A stretch of 64,000 bases of DNA from DATEDA01 sp963789885 (GCA_963789885.1 CAWBNB010000040.1:81365-145364); one strand, 5' to 3'. Positions 18,665 through 28,217 are shown, counted from the stretch's first letter. The notes: generated by a model from the sequence alone, not told the origin. A program made the numbers and translations.

Positions 18665-19461
18665 TCACCGGCCCTTGAATTTGGGCGTCCGCTTTTCCTT
18701 GAAGGCGCTCAGCGCCTCCTTGTGGTCCTCGCTCGTCCGCACGATCGGCATGCTTGGCCGCCACGAGGTCCAGTGCGGTGGCGAGGTCTCCTGGCAGGCC
18801 GAGGCGCATCACGCGCTTGATCAGTCTGCACCGCGAGCGGCGCACCGTCGGCCGACTCGACGCGCGAAGGCATAGGTACCCTCCATCAGCTCGGCGTCCG
18901 GGAACACCTTGTTGACCAGCCCGATGCGCTCGGCCTCGCGCGCGTCGACCCAATCGCCGCTCCAGAACATCTCCAGCGCCTTCGCCACACCGACGATGCG
19001 CGGCAGCAGGTAGGCGCCACCCATACCGGGGATCAGTCCCATGCGCGCGTAGGTCTCGGCAAAGCGCGCGCTCTCCGCGGCGAAGCGGATGTCGCAGGCC
19101 AGCGCGATGTCGAGGCCGCCTCCGGTGGCGAAGCCGTTGAGCGCCGCGATGACCGGCTTGTCGATCTCCGCGAGCTTGCGCGGCAGTCGCTGGCTGCCTT
19201 CGCACCAAGTGGCTGCGTGATGCCTGGCGGCGTCTGCGACGCGCTTGCGCCGAACGCCCTCGACGTCGCCGCCGGTGGTGAAGGCGCGACCGGTGCCGGT
19301 GATCACGATGACGCGCACCTCGGGGTTCGTGCGGCACTCCTCGAGCGCCGCAAGCCACTTCTCCAGCATGTCGTCCGGTGAAGGCGTTCATCTTCTCCGG
19401 ACGATTCAGGGTGATCGTCGCGATCGCCGTGGTCGACTTCGAACTTGAGCAGCTCGGACAT
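18665..19461 (-). pseudogene. Enoyl-CoA hydratase/isomerase family protein, about five frameshifts
   Basis: Restored length is about 263 residues, from MSELLKFEVDH to the terminal FKEKRTPKFKGR. Recognisable parts are TITLNRPEKMNAFT, the oxyanion segment FTTGGDVEG, FATGGGLDIALACDIRFAAE and YARMGLIPGMGGAYLLPRIV. Five inserted bases (near 19430, 19376, 18850, 18825 and 18760) restore a single frame and a length divisible by three. The start follows the acyl-CoA dehydrogenase stop by 4 bases, so the two are translationally coupled. Confidence 0.75.
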
Positions 19462-19465
19462 GCGC

Positions 19466-20724
19466 TTACTCGATGCCGGCGCTGTCCACTGCAGTGGTGA
19501 CCACTTCGGCCGGCGACGTCGTCCTTGCGGATGTCGCGCAGGCCGGTCTTGCCGTGGTGACGGTCGGCGAGCTTGTAGCCCAGCGCGTCCTCGGCGATCA
19601 TGATCTTCTGCACGTTGGCCGAGCCCTCGCCGGTGAAGAACATGTCGGCGTAGGCGCGGTAGCCACGAGACCGCGGTACTCCTCGGCCAGGCCGTAGCCG
19701 CCGAAGATCTGCATGCGCCTTGTCGGCGCACATCTTGGCCGTCTGCGACGCGTGGTACTTGGCGATCGCGGCGATGCGGTTGGACGGCAGGCTGTTGTCC
19801 ATAGCCTGCGCGGCCTTGTAGACGAGCGCGCGGCTCGCTTCGATCGCGACCGCCATCTCGGCGATGTCGGACTGGATCATCTGGAAACGGCCGATCGGCT
19901 GGCCGCGCAGCGTGCGCTCGTTGGCGTAGCGCACGGCTTCCTCGAAGCACGCGCGCGCGACGCCCAGCGCCTTGCCGGCCACGCCCAGGCGGCCCGGCTG
20001 CAGGGTGCGCATGATGATCTTGAAGCCCTCGCCTTCCTCGCCCAGGCGGTCTTCCACCGGCACGACGAAGTCGTCGAGGAAGACGACGTTGGTGCGCAAC
20101 GACTTGGACAGGCCCAAGCATGTCGATCGGCTGCGCCTTCCAGCCCGGGTACTTCTTGGGCTCGACGATGAAGGCGGTCACGCCCTTGGCGCCCGCGTCG
20201 CGGTCGGTCTTCGCGAACAGCACGCCGACGTCGGTCTCGTTGGCGATCGACGCCCACATCTTCTGGCCGTTGATGCGGTAGACGTCGCCGTCGCGCTGGG
20301 CGAAGGTCTTCATGTTGCCCTCGGCGTCGGAGCCGCCGCCCGACTCGGTCAGCGACATCATGCCGATGGTCTTGCCGGCGAGCAGGTTGGGCACGTACTT
20401 CTGGATCTGCTCCGGCGTGCCGCCGAAGTAGATGCAGCTCGGACAGGTGGAGCCCTGCTGGTTGTTGCACGAGGCGAAGCGCACGTCGTTGCGCACCATC
20501 TCCTCCTGGATCACGGTCGCGGCCAGGTAGCCCATGTTGCTGCCGCCCACGGACTCCGGGAACACGGCGCCGTAGAGGCCGGCTTCGCCGGCCTTCCGGA
20601 CCAGCTCGCGCGGGAACTCGCCGCGCTTCTCGTAGCCGTCCATCACGGGCACCACTTCGGTCTGCATGAAGCGGTTGACCATGTCGCGCACCGCTTCGAT
20701 CTCGGGGGACAGCTCGGGATCCAT
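19466..20724 (-). pseudogene. Acyl-CoA dehydrogenase, about five frameshifts
   Basis: Restored length is about 417 residues. The N-terminal helical domain reads SPEIEAVRDMVNRFMQTEVV, the FAD/substrate region MMSLTESGGGSDAEG and KMWASIANETDVGVLFAKTD. The C-terminal part has IGRFQMIQSDIAEMAVAIEA, then MQIFGGYGLAEEYR and DMFFTGEGSANVQKIM, in which GEG supplies the probable catalytic glutamate. Single extra bases near 20115, 19715, 19675 (two) and 19505 account for the frame changes. It is flanked by two crotonases and should catalyse the first oxidation of the acyl-CoA. Confidence 0.8.
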
Positions 20725-20737
20725 GCATGTCATCCTT

Positions 20738-21608
20738 TCAGGTTCTCAGGTGTCTGGGTGCTGGTCGGCATGCGGTTCGCGCCTGCGACGGTCGCGCGTG
20801 CTGGGTTGTGCGGTGCGCTGCCGCCGCACCCACGAAGTCCGCGCGGCGCTCTCGATCGCCGCGCCAGCCCTTCGCGGAACTCCGGGTTGGACATGGCCAG
20901 CACCTGTCCGAACCCCTCGAAGGCGAACATGTCGTGCCAGCGAGGTCTCGAAGCTGCGCGCCATCAGCGTCTTGGCCAGGCCCATCACTTCGGCCGGGCC
21001 CTTCGGCAAGGCGCGCGGCCTCGGCCAGGCCGGCCGCATCGACCTCGGTCGTCCGGCAACCACCTTGGCCACCAGCCCGAGCTCCAACGCTTCCTTCGCC
21101 GACATCGTGGCGCCGCTGAAGAGGAAGTTCTTCGCGCGGGCCATGCCGATGAGCCGCGGCAGGTGGTACATCGTGCCGATGTCCGGGACCGTGCCCAGGC
21201 GGAAGAAGCCGGACATGAACTTCGCGCTCTCGCCGGCGATCACGACGTCGCCGGTGAGCGCCAGGCCCATGCCGCCGCCCACCGCATGGCCCCGCACGCC
21301 CACGACCACCGGCTTGTCGAGCGTGATCAGCGGCACGAGCCAGCGGCTCAGGTTGCGGAAGCGCCGGTGCACGGGCCACGGGTCGCACGCGGTCTGCAGC
21401 ATCTTGAAGTCGCCGCCGGAGCAGAAGGTCGGCCCGTCGCCGGTGAGGAACACCGACCGCACTGCGACGGTCGCGCTCCGCACGCTCGACCGCGTCGCCG
21501 AGCTGCTGCGCGCAGTTCGGTGGTGAGGGAGTTGCGGTTCTCCGGACTGCACAGCCGGATCACGAGGACGGATCCCTCCTTTGCCGTACTCACCACCTGC
21601 TTGGTCAT
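20738..21608 (-). pseudogene. Enoyl-CoA hydratase/isomerase family protein, first gene of operon, frameshifted
   Basis: The first gene after sigma-54 promoter P3 starts MTKQVVSTAKEGSVLVIRL at 21608. Crotonase hallmarks are PTFCSGGDFKML, VRGHAVGGGMGLALTGDVVI and FRLGTVPDIGTMYHLPRLIG, and the tail is SWHDMFAFEGFGQVLAMSNP. Frame changes are visible near 21510, 21480, 21045, 21005 and 20940, all explained by extra single bases. The acidic residues of classical hydratases are not seen in the GGGMGLAL and FFRLGTVP positions, so the reaction is uncertain. Confidence 0.72.
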
Positions 21609-21655
21609 TGCCTGTCTCCTTTGATGGCGCTTTCGTCCACCGACGCGAGTCCTAC

Positions 21656-21671
21656 TGCAAACGCCGTGCCA
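21656..21671 (-). promoter_or_regulatory. Sigma-54 promoter P3 for the 21.6-12 kb operon
   Basis: On the minus strand the sequence is TGGCAC-GGCGT-TTGCA, a perfect -24/-12 match. The predicted start is near 21645, 37 bases before the ATG at 21608. It diverges from P4 with a paired activator site between them. Confidence 0.8.
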
Positions 21672-21773
21672 ACGGAGGGTTGGCAGTGGGCGGCGCGCGC
21701 GTTCGGGTCCCTGCCCTTCGCTGCGGGCGAGGGTCACCGTGGAAGCGGCCGGACCGTTCGTGGGTGCCACGGC

Positions 21774-21811
21774 TGTTCTCTCCGAGCACACACCCGTGCG
21801 CACGGAAGACA
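21774..21811. promoter_or_regulatory. Paired upstream activator sites between P3 and P4
   Basis: Two 17-bp elements, TGTT-CTCTCCGAG-CACA (21774-21790) and CGTG-CGCACGGAA-GACA (21795-21811), have centres 21 bp apart. They sit roughly midway between divergent sigma-54 promoters. The first is close to the element at 47994, TGTT-CTCTCTGAG-AACA. Confidence 0.5.
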
Positions 21812-21925
21812 CTCCGATCCCCCACTGCTCGGCTCCACGCCAGGCCCGCTGACGCCTGACCAGTCGCAGCAGCCAAGGGGCGATTAGCCGGGTCCGGATG
21901 GCGTCACAGCCGTGCGAGCGGAGGC

Positions 21926-21941
21926 TGGCACGCGGCTTGCG
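21926..21941 (+). promoter_or_regulatory. Sigma-54 promoter P4 for the SDR at 22018
   Basis: TGGCAC-GCGGC-TTGCG matches the -24/-12 consensus. The predicted start is near 21952, 66 bases before the ATG. Confidence 0.75.
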
Positions 21942-22017
21942 GTATGGCGGACTGACGAACTGGAGACGGTGCGTGCTCCGGCACGGGGACTTCGCCACAA
22001 CCAACGGAGAGAGCTCG

Positions 22018-22799
22018 ATGTTCACCAACGACACGTTGAAGGGCCGGCGCGCCCTGATCACCGGCGGCGGTACCGGGATCGGCCTGGAGATCGCCACCGC
22101 ATACGCACGCCTGGGCGCGTCCGTCATGCTCGTCGGGCCGCAACGAGGACCGCGTGCAGGCCGCCGCGGAGGCCATCACGGACGAAGGCGGCAAGGCGGC
22201 GGCCTGCAAGGCCGACGTGCGCAACTACGACGAAGTCAAGCGGGCCGTGCGACGCGACCGTGGAGCGCTTCGGCTCGCTCGACATTCTGGTCAACAACGC
22301 CGCCGGCAACTTCGTCTGCCCGACCGCGGAGCTGTCGCCCAACGGCTTTCGAACGGTGATCGACATCGACCTGAACGGCACGTTCTACGGCTGCCACGCG
22401 GCCTACCCGCACCTGAAGGCGTCGACGCACGGCGGCTCGATCATCAGCATCATCACGATGCTCGGCGTGACCGGCTGGCCAGGCGCCGCCCACGCCGCGG
22501 CGGCCAAGGGAGGAATCCTGTCGCTGTCCAGGACGCTGGCGGTCGAATGGGGTGGCGACAGGATCCGGGTCAACACCATCTCCCCCGGCCCGATCGGCGA
22601 CACGGAAGGCGTGCGCCGGATGTACATCGAGGCGGGACGCGGCGACCTCGAAGCGAAGAAGACCGCGCTCGGCCGGTTCGGTCGCAAGGAGGACATCGCG
22701 AATGCCGCCGTCTACCTCGCCTCGAGCCTCGCCTCCTACGTCACCGGCGAAAACCTGATCGTGGACGGTGGCCGATGGCTGAAGTACGTGGCCGAGTGA
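22018..22799 (+). CDS. SDR family oxidoreductase, two frameshifts
   Basis: Restored length is about 259 residues. The start MFTNDTLKGRRALITGGGTG is in one frame; the rest needs removal of one G near 22137 (giving VGRNEDRVQAAAEAI) and one near 22248 (giving AVDATVERFGSLDILVNNAA). The NNAAGNF motif, catalytic region SIISIITMLG and cofactor loop GGGTGIG are clear. The usual YxxxK reads HAAAAKG, so the active-site tyrosine appears to be absent, as I recall for some 2,4-dienoyl-CoA reductase-like SDRs. Length and DLNGTFYGCHAA also fit that group. It is transcribed from sigma-54 promoter P4. Confidence 0.8.
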
Positions 22800-22864
22800 G
22801 CTTCGCTCGAGCCGTCTAGCCTGGCAGGTCCCGTCCGCAGGGGAGCCTGCGCCGCGGAGAGCGG

Positions 22865-23940
22865 CTACGCGGCCGGGCTATCGTGGTCCAGGCGATAGAC
22901 GCGCTTCGCGGTGCCGCCGAAGATCAGCTTCTTCTCGGCGGCGGAACAGCCGGCCGTGATCCGCTTGAACATGTTCCAGAGGGTGCCGTAACCCGATCCC
23001 TGCTTTGTCCACCGGGAAATTGGAGGAGACCATGCAGCGCTCGGCACCGAAGAGCTCGATGCAGGGCTCGATGTACGGGCGCCACAGCTCGGCCAGCTGG
23101 TGGGAGGTGGGAGGCGCCGCAGCGGCGGTGAAGTCGAAGCTCCCAAGGCACATCAGAAGTCCACCCATCTTGACCGAGACGTTCGGGCACGTGGCCAGTT
23201 CCTTCATTCCGGAGAGCCAGTTGGCGTGCACCTCGGCTCCCCTGCCGGCGTAGGAGGCATGCCCCACCGGGCTGCCCGAGTGGATCAGGACGATGTTGGC
23301 GTCCGGATGCGCCCTTGCCAGGGCGACCAGGTCTGGAAGCTGCGGATGGAAGATGCTCGCGTCGAACGACAGGCCCATCGAGGTCAGCAGGTCCAGTCCC
23401 CTGCCGAACTCCGGATCCAGGAATAGCCCCGAGCGATCGGCGCTCACTGGACCACGCACGACAGGATCGGCATCCCATTTCGCCCGCTGTCGGATGCCCC
23501 TGAAACGGCCGTTGGCGGCCTCGAGATGCGCCTCCAGCGTTTCGCGTGTGCGGTCTCCGAGCATCAGATCTGCGTAGCCCACGATCGCCGTCGCCGTCGC
23601 GGCAGGACGTGTACTTCCCGCTCGCGCCCATCGCGCTCATGCCGACGGCGAATTCCGTTTCGCCCACGTACTTCAGGTGTTCGGGCCCTTGCGCGCGGTA
23701 CATCGCATTGCATTCGACGAACACCGTGGCCTCGACGTTGTGTCCGCAGGCGGCTAGGTCGCGCGCGAACTCCTCGACGAAGTACTTGTATCCGCTCTTG
23801 TGGTGCCAGAAGTGCACGTGCGGGTCGACGATGGGTAGATCCGGCTCGAGGGCGCTCTCCGGCGCGGCTCGCGAGAGCCACTCTTCGTTGGGGGCCTGGG
23901 TCCCTTTCGCGAAAACAGATCCCTTGCGTGGGGTGCTCAC
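22865..23940 (-). CDS. Amidohydrolase family protein (Amidohydrolase_2), two frameshifts
   Basis: The restored 357-residue protein starts at GTG 23940 behind an AGGAG ribosome-binding site. DPHVHFWHH supplies the metal-binding HxH, GRFRGIRQRAKWDAD and VLIHSGSPVGHASY follow, and SNFPVDK is near the end. Frame joins are needed near 23600 (SAATATAIVGYADLM) and near 23005 (FPVDKQGSGYGTLWNMFKRI), each one extra base. It is related to the protein at 332-1411. Sigma-54 promoter P5 lies 126 bases upstream, divergent from the CMD/aldehyde dehydrogenase operon. Confidence 0.82.
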
Positions 23941-24065
23941 GGATTTCTCCTCGCTGAAAGGGCGCGTGCGCGGTCGCTGGTCGTCAAGTTCGCCATGCTC
24001 CTCCAGCGCGTTCCCCTGGCTGTTGTCTGCGTCTTCTCGCCGACGTTACCGAACTACCGAAGGAT

Positions 24066-24081
24066 CGCAATAGACATGCCA
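24066..24081 (-). promoter_or_regulatory. Sigma-54 promoter P5 for the amidohydrolase
   Basis: On the minus strand: TGGCAT-GTCTA-TTGCG. The predicted start is near 24055, about 115 bases before GTG 23940. Confidence 0.7.
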
Positions 24082-24162
24082 GAGAGACGCCTGCCGGATC
24101 GCCCTTTCAAGCTCAGCCGATCTCGCGCATACCGGTCTCCCGGTCCCTGGACGACCCGGCCG

Positions 24163-24202
24163 TGTCCTCCAAGTGGACGTGCGACTGTATTTCGGGCGTA
24201 CA
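24163..24202. promoter_or_regulatory. Paired upstream activator sites between P5 and P6
   Basis: TGTC-CTCCAAGTG-GACG (24163-24179) and TGTA-TTTCGGGCG-TACA (24186-24202) have centres 23 bp apart, the same spacing as the pairs at 51595 and 54940. They lie 82 bp from P5 and 50 bp from P6. Confidence 0.55.
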
Positions 24203-24252
24203 AGTAGCGGCTCGGGGACCGCCCCGGCCCGGGCGCCCGGCCCCCGCTCGAC

Positions 24253-24268
24253 TGGCATATGTCTTGCC
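24253..24268 (+). promoter_or_regulatory. Sigma-54 promoter P6 for the CMD/aldehyde dehydrogenase operon
   Basis: TGGCAT-ATGTC-TTGCC matches the -24/-12 consensus. The predicted start is near 24279, 88 bases before ATG 24367. Confidence 0.72.
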
Positions 24269-24366
24269 TCAATGCAGTGGTCCCTGCGGGATAGCGGCGG
24301 CGGCCATTCGCGGCGGCGTCGAGCCTGACCGAGCACTTCCCGCAACAACCACAAAGGAGCAGGACG

Positions 24367-24696
24367 ATGGCGATGCCCACATCCACTACCGATTCCGCAC
24401 GCGTCTACAAGGCGGTGCCGCAGCTCGCACGGATTCGCGAGCAGGTGCTGCTGGGCGACGTCTGGAAGCAGCCGGAAATGTCCTACCGCGACCGCATCCT
24501 GGTCACCTGCTCCGTGCTTGCGGCAACCGGCAAGCTGGACGAGCTGAAGGTGTGGATGAAGCGCGGCGTCGACAACGGCATCACCCTCGATGAGCTGCGC
24601 GGCCTCGTCGTGCAGGTGACGTTCTATGCCGGTTGGCCGGCCGGGTTGACCGCGGGCAAGGCGGCTCTCGACCTCTTCGAAGCCGAGAAAAAATAG
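24367..24696 (+). CDS. Carboxymuconolactone decarboxylase (CMD/AhpD) family protein
   Basis: A 109-residue all-helical CMD-fold protein. YRDRILVTCSVLAATGKLDE and the diagnostic VQVTFYAGWPAGLTAGKAAL are similar to gamma-carboxymuconolactone decarboxylase (PcaC). It lacks the CxxC redox pair of AhpD, so a decarboxylase or isomerase role is more likely than peroxide reduction. An AAAGGAG ribosome-binding sequence precedes the ATG. It is first in the operon from P6, 36 bases before the aldehyde dehydrogenase gene. Confidence 0.85.
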   Translation: MAMPTSTTDSARVYKAVPQLARIREQVLLGDVWKQPEMSYRDRILVTCSVLAATGKLDELKVWMKRGVDNGITLDELRGLVVQVTFYAGWPAGLTAGKAALDLFEAEKK

Positions 24697-24732
24697 CAAG
24701 CGACGCCGCAGTCGACTTCGGGAGCGTCTGAC

Positions 24733-26181
24733 ATGTCTGCTGACTATGCTTATCCGCGCATCGGGCTATTTATCGATGGCGAGTGGATCTACGACAGGCC
24801 AACCTGCCACGAGGTCAGGAATCCCAGCGACGAGAGCACGCTCGGGCCCGTTCCCGGCGCAACGCCGGAGGACTTGGCACGTGCGCTGAGCGCCGCCGAA
24901 AAGGGCTTCAGGACGTGGCGCGACACGCCGCCGCAACAGCGCGCGCAGGTGTTGCAACGCGCGTGCGCGCTGCTGCGTGAGCGCGTCGAGTCGATAGCGC
25001 GAGTCATCACGCTGGAACAGGGCAAACCGATTGCTGACTCGCAGTCGGAAGTAGGCCGTTCCAGCACATTTCTCGAATGGGACGCCGCGGAGTCGCTGCG
25101 TACGTACGGCCGCGTCGTTCCGGCCGGGCCGCAGATACAGCAGCTGGTGCTCAAGCGGCCGATCGGGCCCGTGGCCGCGTTCACGCCGTGGAACGTGCCG
25201 ATCAGCTCGCCCTCGCGCAAGATCAGCGCGGCGCTGGCGGCCGGCTGCTCCGTGGTCATCAAGGCCGCCGAGGAGACGCCCGGCACGGCCTGCGCGTTCG
25301 TCCAATGCTTCATCGACGCCGGCCTGCCAGCTGGCGTGCTGAATCTGGTCTTCGGCGAGCCGGGGCTCATCTCCTCCACGCTGATCTCGTCGCCTGTCAT
25401 CCGGATGATCACCCTCACCGGCTCCATACCGGTCGGCAAACACCTCACGCAACTTGCCGCCGCGGCGATGAAGCCTGCTCTCATGGAGCTGGGCGGCCAT
25501 GCGCCGGTCCTGATCGGTGCCGACGTCGACCCCGTTCAAGTCGGCCGCCTCGCAGCGGCGGCAAAGATGCGGCTTGCTGGCCAGATCTGTGCGTCGCCCA
25601 CCCGCTTCATCGCTCACCAGAGCATCTACCCGCAGTTCGTTTCGGCGTTCGCGGGCGCGGTCAAGGAGATTCGCGTCGGGGACGGCTTCCAGCCGGGCGT
25701 GCAGATGGGGCCGGTCGCCAACGCGCGGCGGCTCGCTGCAATTGAGGCGCTGGTTGCGGACGCCCGAGCCTGCGGAGCACAAGTCGCCGCCGGCGGCCAT
25801 CGGATCGGCGAACGGGGGTACTTCTACGCGCCCACGGTCCTCGCCGACGTGCCGCTGCGCGCAAAGGCAATGACCACCGAGCCGTTCGGCCCGCTGGGGC
25901 TCTGCGTATCGGTACCGAACCTGGACGAGGGATTGGCGCTCGCCAACAGCCTCTCGGTCGGGCTTGCAGCGTTCGCGTTCACCAACTCACTGCAGGATGC
26001 CGAGCGCATCAGCCGTGAGCTGGAATGCGGTGTGCTGTCGATCAACCACTTCGGCAGCACCGGGGCGGACACGCCGTTCGGCGGCGTGAAGGAAAGCGGG
26101 ATCGGGCGCGAAGGCGGCGCCGAGAGCCTGGACGCCTATATGGTGACCAAGACCGTATTGCAAAAGACCGCCCGGATCTGA
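24733..26181 (+). CDS. Aldehyde dehydrogenase family protein (succinate-semialdehyde dehydrogenase-like)
   Basis: A 482-residue NAD(P)-dependent aldehyde dehydrogenase. The N-terminus GLFIDGEWIYDRPTCHEVRN, the Rossmann segment PWNVPISSPSRKISAALAAG, the catalytic glutamate in MELGGHAPV and the catalytic cysteine in LAGQICASPTRF are all present. The end FGGVKESGIGREGGAESLDA is also standard. It oxidises an aldehyde to an acid in the cytoplasm. Co-transcription with a CMD protein suggests a ring-cleavage product pathway. The substrate is unknown. Confidence 0.9.
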   Translation: MSADYAYPRIGLFIDGEWIYDRPTCHEVRNPSDESTLGPVPGATPEDLARALSAAEKGFRTWRDTPPQQRAQVLQRACALLRERVESIARVITLEQGKPIADSQSEVGRSSTFLEWDAAESLRTYGRVVPAGPQIQQLVLKRPIGPVAAFTPWNVPISSPSRKISAALAAGCSVVIKAAEETPGTACAFVQCFIDAGLPAGVLNLVFGEPGLISSTLISSPVIRMITLTGSIPVGKHLTQLAAAAMKPALMELGGHAPVLIGADVDPVQVGRLAAAAKMRLAGQICASPTRFIAHQSIYPQFVSAFAGAVKEIRVGDGFQPGVQMGPVANARRLAAIEALVADARACGAQVAAGGHRIGERGYFYAPTVLADVPLRAKAMTTEPFGPLGLCVSVPNLDEGLALANSLSVGLAAFAFTNSLQDAERISRELECGVLSINHFGSTGADTPFGGVKESGIGREGGAESLDAYMVTKTVLQKTARI

Positions 26182-26301
26182 CCGCGAAGGCGGCGCTTGG
26201 GGCCTAAATTGTGATGGAGGGCTGGCCCGCAATCTGCTAAAAAACGGTGATCATTCATTGGCAAACGTCCCATTTGTCAGCAAGCACAAAGGTCGGTCTC
26301 C

Positions 26302-26857
26302 ATGCCATTCTTCAAATCGCTTCCGGACGACGCCGGTCCCCCCAACGTCTTCACGAAATACCCCGAGATCTACGGCCCGTGGTCGACGATGAGCCAGGCG
26401 CTGATGAACGGGCCGTCGCCGTTGAGTCAAGGTCGAGCGGGAATTGATCCTCGCCTATGCGGCCGGCGTCGCGGGCTGCAAGTTCGTCTACGTGGCCCAC
26501 TCGGAGGTCGCCTATGCGTGGGGCGTCGAGGCCGGCGTGATGGACCGACTGCTGGAAGACCTGGACAGTGCGCCGGTGGAAGCGCGACTGAAGCCATTGC
26601 TCGCCTTCGTGCGCAAGCTGACATTGACGCCAGGCGAGATGACCCAGGCGGATGCGGACGCGGTGTTCGAAGCCGGCTGGGAGGAGCAGGCACTGCATGA
26701 CGCCATCGCGGTGACCGCCCGTGCGGTTTTCATGCAGCGGCTCGTCGAAGGGCATGGCTTCACGCCGGTCTCGCGCGAGGTCGCCGCCAAGCATGCCAAA
26801 CGACGCGTCGAGCGCGGCTACGTCAACCTCTATCGGGCGTTCCGGGACGACAAGTAG
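26302..26857 (+). CDS. CMD/AhpD-fold protein, one frameshift
   Basis: The restored product has about 184 residues. It begins MPFFKSLPDDAGPPNVFTKY and continues, after removal of one base near 26430, as SQVERELILAYAAGVAGCKF. The segment ACKF-like GCKFVYVAHSEVAYAWGVE and the following FVRKLTLTPGEMTQADADAV place it with alkylhydroperoxidase-like carboxymuconolactone decarboxylases. Only a single cysteine is visible at the position of the AhpD CxxC. It stands alone on the plus strand with no recognised sigma-54 promoter; TGGCCC-GCAAT-CTGCT at 26223 is only a weak match. Confidence 0.75.
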
Positions 26858-27278
26858 AGGCGCAACCAGGGTGGCGTAGCGCATCTCACCAACGCCATCC
26901 TGCACACCACCGGTAGGCGCATCCAGGCCCGGCCGGGCAAGCCGCACTGAAGGCCTGGTGCCGACGCCTCCCCCCCACGTCCACGCGCTCCCGCGCCGAA
27001 TTGTTGACTCGGATTCACATATCTATACGGGGCCGGCCATCTAGTTGCGCGCCGTCGAACCCATTAGATTCCGATCAGAGGAGAACGGGTTCACCCGAGA
27101 TGCGAACCCGAGACTGGGGACTCCAGGCGTTCAATGCCGACAGGACGGTGAACGAGAACGACAACGTCAGCCGCCGCTTCGCCGCCCGCAGGGGCAGGAG
27201 CACCAGGATTTCGTGTTCACGCTCGATCGGATGAAGAGCGCGAAACAGCAGTCATGCGAGGGATCTAAGGAGAAAGCC
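26858..27278. other. Gap of 421 bases, possible xanthine-dehydrogenase remnant
   Basis: No intact gene is seen. Between about 26876 and 26951 (+) the translation GGVAHLTNAILHTTGRRI and then QARPGKPH followed by a stop resembles the extreme C-terminus of a molybdenum hydroxylase large subunit, where NAI(F/Y)xATGxR is usual. This may be a fossil of a deleted gene. The rest of the gap holds only short unlikely frames. Confidence 0.25.
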
Positions 27279-27506
27279 ATGCCCCATGTCATCGTAAAGC
27301 TCTACCCCGGGAGATCCGAAGAGCAGAAGGAGCGGCTCACCGAAGAGATCGTCAAGGACGTGATGAAGTTCCTGAACGCGGGAGAGGAGTCAGTCTCGGT
27401 AGCGTTCGAAGAAGTCCAGGCACGGGACTGGAACGAGAAGGTCTACAAACCCGACATCGTCAAGAACGCGAAGGCGCTATACAAGAAACCGGGATACACG
27501 ATGTGA
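27279..27506 (+). CDS. 4-oxalocrotonate tautomerase family protein
   Basis: A 75-residue protein starting MPHVIVKLYPGRSEEQKERL, so the catalytic proline becomes residue 1 after methionine removal, as required in this family. TEEIVKDVMKFLNAGEESVS continues the beta-alpha-beta fold. Family members keto-enol tautomerise ring-cleavage products such as 2-hydroxymuconate. TAAGGAGAAAG just before the ATG is a strong ribosome-binding site and fixes the start. The next gene starts 42 bases downstream. Confidence 0.88.
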   Translation: MPHVIVKLYPGRSEEQKERLTEEIVKDVMKFLNAGEESVSVAFEEVQARDWNEKVYKPDIVKNAKALYKKPGYTM

Positions 27507-27548
27507 ATGACACGTGCATCAGGCGCCGCGAAGGAGCAAGGCGGAGCA

Positions 27549-28217
27549 ATGTCCCGTGTGTTCATCATTGGCGCCACCGGTGGCGTCGGTTCCCGCCTTG
27601 CCGCTCAGCTCATCGAGCGCGGCGACCGAGCGCTCGGTCTGCACCGCAGCCCGGAGCAGGCCCGGCAGCTGGGGGCGCACGGCATTGAACCGGTCGCCGG
27701 TGACCTGACATCGATCAGCGTCGAGGATCTTGCCGCCCGTGTCGAGGGCACTGACGCGATCGTGTTCGCGGCGGGCGCGAGCGAGGCCGGCACCCGGGCA
27801 GCGGACGCGGTCGACGGACAGGGCGTAGTGGTCGCGGCGGCTGCAGCCGCGGCGGCCGGAGTCACGCGGTTCCTCCTCGTATCCGCCTTCCCCGACGCAT
27901 GGCGCGACAAACGCATGCCGGCAGAGTTCGAGCACTACATGAGGGTCAAGCGCCAGGCCGACGTTCATCTCGTGGCGACGGACCTCGACTGGGTGATCGT
28001 ACGTCCCGGTACCCTCACGAACAACCCCGGCACGGGACGCGTCCGGCTCGGAATGGCAATTCCCTACGGCGAGGTTCCCCGCGACGACGTCGCCGCGGTG
28101 CTCGGCGAGCTGGTGCATCGCCCGCAGGTTCGCAGAGTCATCCTCGAGCTCACGAGCGGCCAGATCCCCATACACGACGCACTGACCCGAGCCGTCAACG
28201 GAGTGCGCGGCTCGTAG
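27549..28217 (+). CDS. NAD(P)-binding atypical SDR protein (NmrA/YwnB-like), copy A
   Basis: A 222-residue protein with an intact dinucleotide loop, VFIIGATGGVGSRLAAQLIE. DLTSISVEDLAARV, FLLVSAFPDAWRD and DLDWVIVRPGTLTNNPGTGR follow, which is the atypical SDR group of NAD(P)H-binding proteins. A close paralogue lies at 31337-32011 in the same orientation. Surrounding genes (tautomerase, MFS exporter, cupins, CMD) occur near such SDRs in quinone or phenolic stress clusters, but the reaction is unknown. Confidence 0.82.
   Translation: MSRVFIIGATGGVGSRLAAQLIERGDRALGLHRSPEQARQLGAHGIEPVAGDLTSISVEDLAARVEGTDAIVFAAGASEAGTRAADAVDGQGVVVAAAAAAAAGVTRFLLVSAFPDAWRDKRMPAEFEHYMRVKRQADVHLVATDLDWVIVRPGTLTNNPGTGRVRLGMAIPYGEVPRDDVAAVLGELVHRPQVRRVILELTSGQIPIHDALTRAVNGVRGS

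Noticed and set aside
26223..26238. Sigma-54-like element TGGCCC-GCAAT-CTGCT before the CMD gene at 26302
   Set aside because: Two positions in the -24 block and one in the -12 block deviate, and no activator motif is nearby, so it was not called as a promoter.
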